Below, piece by piece: positions 7,043 to 11,092 of a DNA stretch of 11,092 bases. Source of the stretch: JBPCRW01 sp050996405 (GTDB taxonomy: Bacteria > Acidobacteriota > Blastocatellia > Pyrinomonadales > Pyrinomonadaceae); the NCBI GenBank assembly GCA_050996405.1, contig JBPCRW010000255.1:1-11092 (forward strand). The letters are read 5' to 3'. Every line of letters begins with the position of its first letter. Within the stretch, counting starts at the first letter, position 1. Under the pieces are notes generated by a model. That model did not search any database and was not told the DNA's origin. It saw nothing but the letters and a program-made list of their open reading frames with translations. Made by a program: the position numbers and the translations under genes.

Positions 7043-7080
7043 TTCATCATTTAACATTGAATATTTATCATTTATCAAGT
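7038..7080. repeat. Degenerate heptamer tandem repeat (ATCATTT type) over the pta start
   Basis: From 7046 the plus strand reads in sevens: ATCATTT, AACATTG, AATATTT, ATCATTT, ATCAAGT. A further ATCATTT lies at 7038-7044, one base out of phase. Units differ at one to three positions. Each unit with CAT supplies an ATG on the minus strand, so the candidate pta starts at 7042 and 7057 are both made by repeat units. Confidence 0.6.
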
Positions 7081-7150
7081 TGCGCTGAATGTTTAATGAC
7101 AAATATAGAGCAACTTTACTTAAAAAAATTACACAAACGGCGCGCTTCTT

Positions 7151-7159
7151 TGCTAGACT
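7151..7159 (+). promoter_or_regulatory. Possible extended -10 promoter element of the DUF1232 gene
   Basis: TGCTAGACT combines a TGN extension with a TATAAT-like hexamer (TAGACT), about 31 bases before the start codon. The leader would be about 25 bases and would contain the GGGAG ribosome site. The -35 region is poor; TTACAC at 7129-7134 is spaced 19 bases away. Inference only. Confidence 0.35.
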
Positions 7160-7177
7160 GGTAGAAATAAAACAAAC

Positions 7178-7182
7178 GGGAG
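7178..7182 (+). promoter_or_regulatory. Ribosome binding site of the DUF1232 gene
   Basis: GGGAG lies 8 bases before the ATG at 7191. It is one of only two convincing Shine-Dalgarno sites in the window and supports this start. Confidence 0.65.
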
Positions 7183-7190
7183 AATAAAAA

Positions 7191-7703
7191 ATGGCACAAA
7201 CAAAAATGGCGCGGGTGACGAATGAATCGAAAGTAGGCAAAGTTCAAGCGAAAAGCCGGATGAAAAATTTGTTGATGTTTTTTCCAAATATGGTCAAGTT
7301 GTGCGGCAGGCTGATGACCGACAAGCGAGTTTCGACCGCCGACAAGGCGTTGCTTGCCGGAGCGATTATCTATGCGATTATGCCGTTTGATTTGATTCCC
7401 GATATGATTCCTTTCGTCGGGCAAATGGACGACGCTTATGTGATTGCGCTGGCACTTTTGCGAATTATCAATCACACGGACGAATCGGTCGTGCGCGAAC
7501 ATTGGACGGGCGGCGGCGACATCGTTTCGTTAGCAAGTTCGGTCGCGCAAATCGCGCCGATGCTTTTGCCGAAACGTGTCGCGCGCGTCCTTACTTCAAA
7601 AGTCGAACTGACTGATTCGGGCAAGGCGATAGAAAATATAACAAAGAAAAAACAGCCTTTGGTTGTGGCATATCCGCAGGAAATCGAAAGCGGAAAGAAA
7701 TAA
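7191..7703 (+). CDS. DUF1232 (YkvA-like) membrane-associated protein
   Basis: A 170-residue protein carrying the DUF1232 core at about residues 50-90 (ADKALLAGAIIYAIMPFDLIPDMIPFVG, then the conserved MDD at 79-81). The Y-x-x-x-PxDLIPD-x-(I/L)P-x-x-G-x-x-DD pattern is complete. Members are small proteins with one or two hydrophobic hairpin segments; their biochemical function is unknown. A basic N-terminal stretch (1-40) precedes the core. A second, weaker hydrophobic part (111-127) and a Lys-rich tail follow. GGGAG 8 bases before the ATG supports the start. It is divergent from pta. The next gene starts 117 bases downstream behind its own promoter-like sequence, so this gene may be a single transcription unit. 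Confidence 0.85.
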   Translation: MAQTKMARVTNESKVGKVQAKSRMKNLLMFFPNMVKLCGRLMTDKRVSTADKALLAGAIIYAIMPFDLIPDMIPFVGQMDDAYVIALALLRIINHTDESVVREHWTGGGDIVSLASSVAQIAPMLLPKRVARVLTSKVELTDSGKAIENITKKKQPLVVAYPQEIESGKK

Positions 7704-7748
7704 TTTTTTGCGCGGAATGAAAGGGAGTAATCTTTTAAACGCTTCAGA

Positions 7749-7780
7749 AACTTTAATATTTTACTTTACGAAATAAAGTT
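7749..7780. promoter_or_regulatory. Possible operator: repeated ACTTTA half-sites before a promoter
   Basis: ACTTTA occurs at 7750-7755 and 7763-7768, and its inverse TAAAGT at 7774-7779. The last two form a perfect 6+6 palindrome with a 5-base spacer (CGAAA) ending 2 bases before the TTGACA box. The outermost pair extends to 7 bases (AACTTTA/TAAAGTT). The placement suits a repressor or activator site, perhaps for the winged-helix regulator downstream. AT-rich words recur by chance, so this is tentative. Confidence 0.3.
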
Positions 7781-7781
7781 C

Positions 7782-7810
7782 TTGACAAATAAAATTACTT
7801 GGTATAAATT
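7782..7810 (+). promoter_or_regulatory. Sigma70-type promoter of the six-helix membrane protein gene
   Basis: A perfect -35 box TTGACA (7782-7787) is followed by an AT-rich -10 region TATAAATT (7803-7810). TATAAA gives a 15-base spacer and TAAATT the preferred 17-base spacer. Transcription should start near 7815-7818, just before the ATG at 7821, which implies a leader of only a few bases. Confidence 0.6.
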
Positions 7811-7820
7811 CTTTTTCGAG

Positions 7821-8444
7821 ATGGGAAAAGTTCAGGCAATCCGCAAAGACGAAATCAAACGGGGCGAGCCGGTCAACATCGGCGACAAGGCGATTGACAA
7901 TTTGAAATTTATCCGCGAAACGATGGAACGTTCGGCGCATTTTACGGCGATTCCGGGCTGCGGCGGCGCGTTGATGGGCGTGACGGCAATCGGCGCGGCG
8001 ATTATCGCAAACAATCAGCCGACGGTTCGAGAATGGCTGATAACGTGGCTCGTCGAAGCGATTCTGGCGTTCGGCATCGGAATGTTTGCGATGTGGCAGA
8101 AAGCGAAAACGGCGGGCGATTCGCTCGCCTCCGCGCCTGCCCGAAAATTCGCTTTGGCTTTCGCTCCGCCTCTTGTCGCCGGAGTCGTCCTCACACTTCT
8201 TTTTTATTACAGAAATTTTTTCGCTTTCCTGCCGACCGTTTGGCTGACGCTTTACGGCACGGCGATTGTCACGGGCGGCGCATATTCCGTCCGAATTGTG
8301 CCGATTGTCGGCTGGCTGTTTATCGCGCTCGGACTCGTTTCGGTTTTCGTTGACGCGCGTTCCGGCAATCTGCTGATGGGCTTGGGATTCGGCGTGCTGC
8401 AAATCGTTTTCGGATTGATTGTCGCAAGGAGATACGGCGGTTAA
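7821..8444 (+). CDS. Six-helix membrane protein, function unknown
   Basis: A 207-residue integral membrane protein. A polar N-terminal part (1-43) includes IGDKAIDNLKFIRETMERSAHFTAIPG, which I recognise as a recurrent start of an uncharacterised family in acidobacteria and relatives. Six hydrophobic segments follow at about 44-64, 73-92, 108-128, 135-155, 159-178 and 183-203, with the conserved-looking ARKFALAFAPPLVAG, TGGAYSVRIVPIVG and the tail ARRYGG. No catalytic motif is visible. The ATG at 7821 is preferred; the frame is open back to a TTG at 7782, but that codon is part of the -35 box. No Shine-Dalgarno precedes the ATG, in keeping with a near-leaderless message. It stands 59 bases before the winged-helix regulator gene, and homologous pairs of this membrane protein and an HTH_34 regulator are what I would expect. 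Function unknown. Confidence 0.85.
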   Translation: MGKVQAIRKDEIKRGEPVNIGDKAIDNLKFIRETMERSAHFTAIPGCGGALMGVTAIGAAIIANNQPTVREWLITWLVEAILAFGIGMFAMWQKAKTAGDSLASAPARKFALAFAPPLVAGVVLTLLFYYRNFFAFLPTVWLTLYGTAIVTGGAYSVRIVPIVGWLFIALGLVSVFVDARSGNLLMGLGFGVLQIVFGLIVARRYGG

Positions 8445-8445
8445 G

Positions 8446-8479
8446 AAGCGGAAACCCGCACGTCAGCAAGGGTGCGAAA
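8446..8479. repeat. REP-like element, intergenic copy
   Basis: GCGGAAACCCGCACG followed by CAGCAAGGGTGCGAAAG matches the minus strand of 1702-1733 with one gap and several substitutions. Internally GCGG/CCGC (8448-8451 with 8456-8459) and CGCAC/GTGCG (8457-8461 with 8471-8475) can form two competing short hairpins. It fills over half of the 59-base gap between the six-helix membrane protein gene and the regulator gene, and begins just after the stop codon. Confidence 0.5.
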
Positions 8480-8503
8480 GTTTTAAAATCTGCCGGTAAA
8501 AAT

Positions 8504-8890
8504 ATGAGAACAAAGGGAAATTTAGCTTTAACAAACGGCGAAGAAAAACCGAGTCTGCGAAAAACGCAAGCCGCTAAAAAAGCGGTGGAAACCGTTTCGA
8601 CCGATTTGGACAAACTCATTCACGAACGGATGCGTCTGGGGATCATCAGCGCGCTGGCGGCAAACGCGAGTTTAACTTTTAATGATTTGAAAAATCTGCT
8701 GCAAACGACCGACGGCAACATCAGCGTTCACGCCCGCAAACTCGAAGAAGCGGGTTACATCAAGTGCGAAAAATCTTTTGAAGGGCGCATTCCGAAAACC
8801 GAATATAAAATCACAGCGGCGGGCAAAAAGGCTCTCGAAAGATATTTGACTCATATGGAAGCGTTGATTAAGGCGATGAAAAATGTTTGA
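8504..8890 (+). CDS. Winged-helix transcriptional regulator (HTH_34 type)
   Basis: A 128-residue DNA-binding protein. After a polar, Lys-rich N-terminal stretch (1-32), residues 35-118 form a winged helix. LDKLIHERMRLGIISALAAN (35-54) is the first helix, SLTFNDLKNLLQTTDGNISVHARKLEEAGYI (56-86) holds helices 2 and 3 (recognition helix about 70-84), and CEKSFEGRIPKTEYKITAAGKKAL (88-111) is the beta wing. This matches the HTH_34/MarR-PadR-like family, in which such small regulators act as dimers. No ligand or metal site is apparent. The ATG at 8504 has only a weak CCGGTAA upstream; a later start is possible since the first 30 residues are not part of the fold. The stop overlaps the next start by 8 bases, so the two products are translationally coupled and probably functionally linked. 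Confidence 0.9.
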   Translation: MRTKGNLALTNGEEKPSLRKTQAAKKAVETVSTDLDKLIHERMRLGIISALAANASLTFNDLKNLLQTTDGNISVHARKLEEAGYIKCEKSFEGRIPKTEYKITAAGKKALERYLTHMEALIKAMKNV

Positions 8891-9782
8891 AAAGATACTT
8901 AAAACGCCGAAGGGCAAATTGAATTTTTTGATGTTGACGTTTTTCGTTTACGTTACTGTGCCGATTTTTGAATGGTTTAGCTTAGAAAACGATTTAGTCA
9001 GCGGAAGATTTTCAATAAATGCTGATTCGATTGGATTAGATTTATTCACAAAAGTGTTCTGGAAACGACAGTTTCAAATTGAAGCGACGAACAAACAGAA
9101 AGTTTTTGATTGGACGTTCGGTGTAATTCTGCCTGTAGCTTGTATATTCTTCGATTTTGCGGTCTTCAAAGGTGCTTTTTCACATCACGGAGCTTTGCTC
9201 GGCGAATACAAACCGTTTGTTTATATGCTTAGTTTCGCGGCAGTGATTTTGCTGATGCTGTTTTTATTTTTCGGAAGCAAACTTAACTGGCTCAATGGAA
9301 TTTTTGCGGGTTTATTCGCCATCGGCGCGGCTGTGTCTTTGTTAATCGGAATCGTGCTTTTTCCGCTTAGTCTAATTGGCTTGATTATTCTCATCGGAGC
9401 GATAGGATTTACTCCTTTGCTGACGGCTTTCGTCTTTGCGCGAAACGCAATAAGATCGTTGAAAATAGCTTGGTTGACTTCAAATAAAATTTTGCTCGTC
9501 AATTCATTCGCCGTCAGCGCGATTTTTAGTTTCGTATTTCCTTATGTTTTTTACGCAAACGTGGAAAATTCGCTTCGCAAAATGGAAAACGGAAGTCCGG
9601 CGGAAATTCGTCGAGAGCGAGATAAATTCAAGTATTTTTCGCCTTTCGTCAATTTCGACCGATTAGGCTTAAAAAGTTGCGGCGACCCTGATGAACGAAA
9701 AGTTGAGTTACTCGAAGCCGTTTATCAACTGACGGGAAAAAACACCAAAGAAGTTTATCGGTTGTATTGTTATGACTGGTAA
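8883..9782 (+). CDS. Multi-pass membrane protein coupled to the winged-helix regulator
   Basis: A 299-residue membrane protein of no family I recognise. Hydrophobic segments lie at about 13-32, 77-97, 112-130, 135-158 (joined almost directly to 160-187) and 203-225. The loop 33-76 should be extracytoplasmic or cytoplasmic depending on topology, and the C-terminal 75 residues (226-299) are soluble and charged (SPAEIRRERDKFKYFSPF, LLEAVYQLTGKNTKEVYRLY). The start codon lies inside the end of the regulator gene (8-base overlap, ATG 8883-8885 against TGA 8888-8890), so expression is coupled. Codon use here is visibly more AT-rich than in the neighbouring membrane genes. It could be a sensor or anti-regulator partner of the winged-helix protein, but nothing in the sequence proves that. 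Confidence 0.85.
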   Translation: MFEKILKTPKGKLNFLMLTFFVYVTVPIFEWFSLENDLVSGRFSINADSIGLDLFTKVFWKRQFQIEATNKQKVFDWTFGVILPVACIFFDFAVFKGAFSHHGALLGEYKPFVYMLSFAAVILLMLFLFFGSKLNWLNGIFAGLFAIGAAVSLLIGIVLFPLSLIGLIILIGAIGFTPLLTAFVFARNAIRSLKIAWLTSNKILLVNSFAVSAIFSFVFPYVFYANVENSLRKMENGSPAEIRRERDKFKYFSPFVNFDRLGLKSCGDPDERKVELLEAVYQLTGKNTKEVYRLYCYDW

Positions 9783-9882
9783 ATCTTGTCAAGGTTTTTG
9801 ATTCCATAACGACCAGTAGAAACGCGACGAAAATTTTGTTTGAAATCAGTTGCTAATTTGATGATTTGAACTAAAAAAAATT

Positions 9883-11092
9883 ATGAACGAAAAAACGAAA
9901 ACAGGTTTGGAGATTTTGCAGGCGGCGGTTTTGCTCGGAATTTTGAGCGACGTTTTATTGCGCGAAACGCCCTGGGGATTGAATGTTTTGCTGTTTGTCG
10001 GCGCGTTTGCGGCGGCGATGACGATGCTGATTTTACGGCGCAAAAAAGAGTTTTGGAACGGGCGGACAGTTCTTTTAAACGGGGCGTTGATATTTTTCGC
10101 GGCTTGTTTCGCTTGGCGCGATTCGCCGGAGCTAAATGTTCTCGACGCGCTGGCGATTTTGGCGATTTTAGCCGTATTGATTTTGCCTTCGCTGAAAGTT
10201 AAAGCGCAAATGGCGGACGTTTTTCATTACGTTTTGGGCTTTGCGTGGGCGGGAATTAACGCGGTTTTCGCGCCGTTTTTCCTGTTGTTTAGCGATATTG
10301 AATGGAAAGTTTTTCCGCAAACGGGCTGGTCGAAACATCTGTTTGCGGCACTGCGCGGATTGTTGATAGCCGTGCCGATTTTGCTGGTTTTCGGCGGTTT
10401 GTTCGTGGCGGCTGACGCGGTTTATGAAGGAATCGTCCGACAGACATTTAACATTCAGTTCGACATTTTATTCAGTCATATTTTCTTTATCGGTTTTTTT
10501 TCGTGGACTATCGCCGGATATTTGCGCGGCTCGCTGATTGAAAATTCCGCCGGCGACAAAACTGGAAATTTCTCGATTTTGTCGAACATAAAAACGGTTG
10601 TTCCGCAAACTTTGAGCGTCACCGAAATAAAGGACGACGGCGAAGCGAAAGCGGAAGAAAAACCGAAGGAAGAAAAGAAAATTTGGAGTTGGCAGAGTCT
10701 CGACAATTCGGTTTTGCCGCGAAGTTTTACGCTCGGCACAATCGAAATTTCAATTATTTTAGGTTTGATAGATTTGCTGTTTTTGAGTTTCGTCATCGTG
10801 CAGATTCCGTATCTTTTCGGCGGGTTTGAACTGGTGCAGAACACGCCGGACTTTAAACTCGCGGAATATGCGCGGCGCGGTTTCGGCGAACTCGTAACGG
10901 TTGCCGCGCTCGTTTTGCCGATTCTGCTCGCCTCGCACTGGCTTTTGCGAAAAGACTCGCCGCTAAACGAAAAAATCTATCGTGCGCTGGCGGGAATTCA
11001 AATCGTTTTGCTGTTTGTGATTATGATTTCGGCGGCGCAGAGATTGTTTATTTTGACGGGAAATCTCGGTTACGGTTTGACGACGATTAGGT
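9883..11092 (+). CDS. DUF4173-type multi-pass membrane protein (3' end outside window)
   Basis: An open frame of 403 codons runs off the right edge without a stop. The protein is a polytopic membrane protein with hydrophobic segments at about 9-24, 32-51, 61-77, 86-103, 113-136, 155-178, 194-213, 283-311, 334-354 and 370-387. A charged hydrophilic insert lies at 245-270 (DDGEAKAEEKPKEEKK). The segments VQIPYLFGG (306-314) and YARRGFGELVTVAALVLP (329-346) are typical of the DUF4173/DUF4153 group, whose function is unknown. ATG 9883-9885 is the first start after an in-frame stop at 9862-9864; no good ribosome site is visible. It follows the preceding gene by 100 bases on the same strand, in which I see no clear promoter or terminator. 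DUF4173/4153 genes near winged-helix regulators are plausible partners. Confidence 0.88.
   Translation, partial: MNEKTKTGLEILQAAVLLGILSDVLLRETPWGLNVLLFVGAFAAAMTMLILRRKKEFWNGRTVLLNGALIFFAACFAWRDSPELNVLDALAILAILAVLILPSLKVKAQMADVFHYVLGFAWAGINAVFAPFFLLFSDIEWKVFPQTGWSKHLFAALRGLLIAVPILLVFGGLFVAADAVYEGIVRQTFNIQFDILFSHIFFIGFFSWTIAGYLRGSLIENSAGDKTGNFSILSNIKTVVPQTLSVTEIKDDGEAKAEEKPKEEKKIWSWQSLDNSVLPRSFTLGTIEISIILGLIDLLFLSFVIVQIPYLFGGFELVQNTPDFKLAEYARRGFGELVTVAALVLPILLASHWLLRKDSPLNEKIYRALAGIQIVLLFVIMISAAQRLFILTGNLGYGLTTIR

Noticed and set aside
7043..7240. Extension of the pta frame by 66 codons beyond the chosen ATG.
   Set aside because: It crosses the heptamer repeat and overlaps the divergent DUF1232 gene and its ribosome site; it is not Pta-like.
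7782..7820. TTG start at 7782 for the six-helix membrane protein.
   Set aside because: The TTG is the first half of a TTGACA promoter box and the added residues do not fit the family start.
7761..8402. 213-residue open frame on the minus strand opposite the six-helix membrane protein.
   Set aside because: Arg/His/Asn-rich shadow composition; the plus-strand frame has clear transmembrane segments and a promoter.
9775..9817. Inverted pair ACTGGT/ACCAGT around the stop of the 299-residue membrane protein as a terminator.
   Set aside because: Only six pairs with a loop of about 31 bases, no extension and no T tract.

Overview
The window looks like a chromosomal piece of an environmental Gram-negative heterotroph, most likely an acidobacterium of the Blastocatellia/Pyrinomonadaceae type. 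That placement is inferred from family content: an M61 peptidase, an HTH_34 regulator beside multi-pass membrane proteins, a DUF4173 protein, and a secreted protein with a PKD-like domain ending in ECPDC. No rRNA, tRNA, CRISPR array, phage gene or transposase was seen.

The left two thirds (1-7042) is read entirely on the minus strand. In transcription order it holds phosphate acetyltransferase (pta), a secreted zinc-peptidase-like protein (DUF5700 type), the beta subunit of a pyruvate dehydrogenase-type E1 (pdhB), a secreted M61 aminopeptidase with a C-terminal PDZ domain, a small secreted PKD-like protein, a small two-helix membrane protein, and a VIT1/CCC1-type metal transporter cut by the left edge. 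Gaps between these genes are 15 to 113 bases. Two gaps hold degenerate copies of an intergenic repeat, and one holds a strong hairpin.

At about 7043-7190 transcription diverges. The right third is on the plus strand: a DUF1232 (YkvA-like) protein, a six-helix membrane protein whose promoter-like sequence lies almost on its start codon, a winged-helix regulator, a membrane protein overlapping that regulator by 8 bases, and a DUF4173-type multi-pass membrane protein cut by the right edge.

The metabolic genes (pdhB, pta) both act around acetyl-CoA, but the usual partners (E1 alpha, E2, E3, acetate kinase) are not here, so the minus-strand row is not a classical pdh or ackA-pta operon. The plus-strand row looks like a small envelope or membrane module with its own regulator; its function is unknown. 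The most notable non-coding signals are a REP-like palindrome translated in frame inside the secreted PKD protein, with a related copy between genes at 8446-8479; two degenerate copies of a CAGAT/GCGGAT-type repeat; and the near-leaderless promoter arrangement at 7782-7823. There is no gap above 300 bases without a gene.
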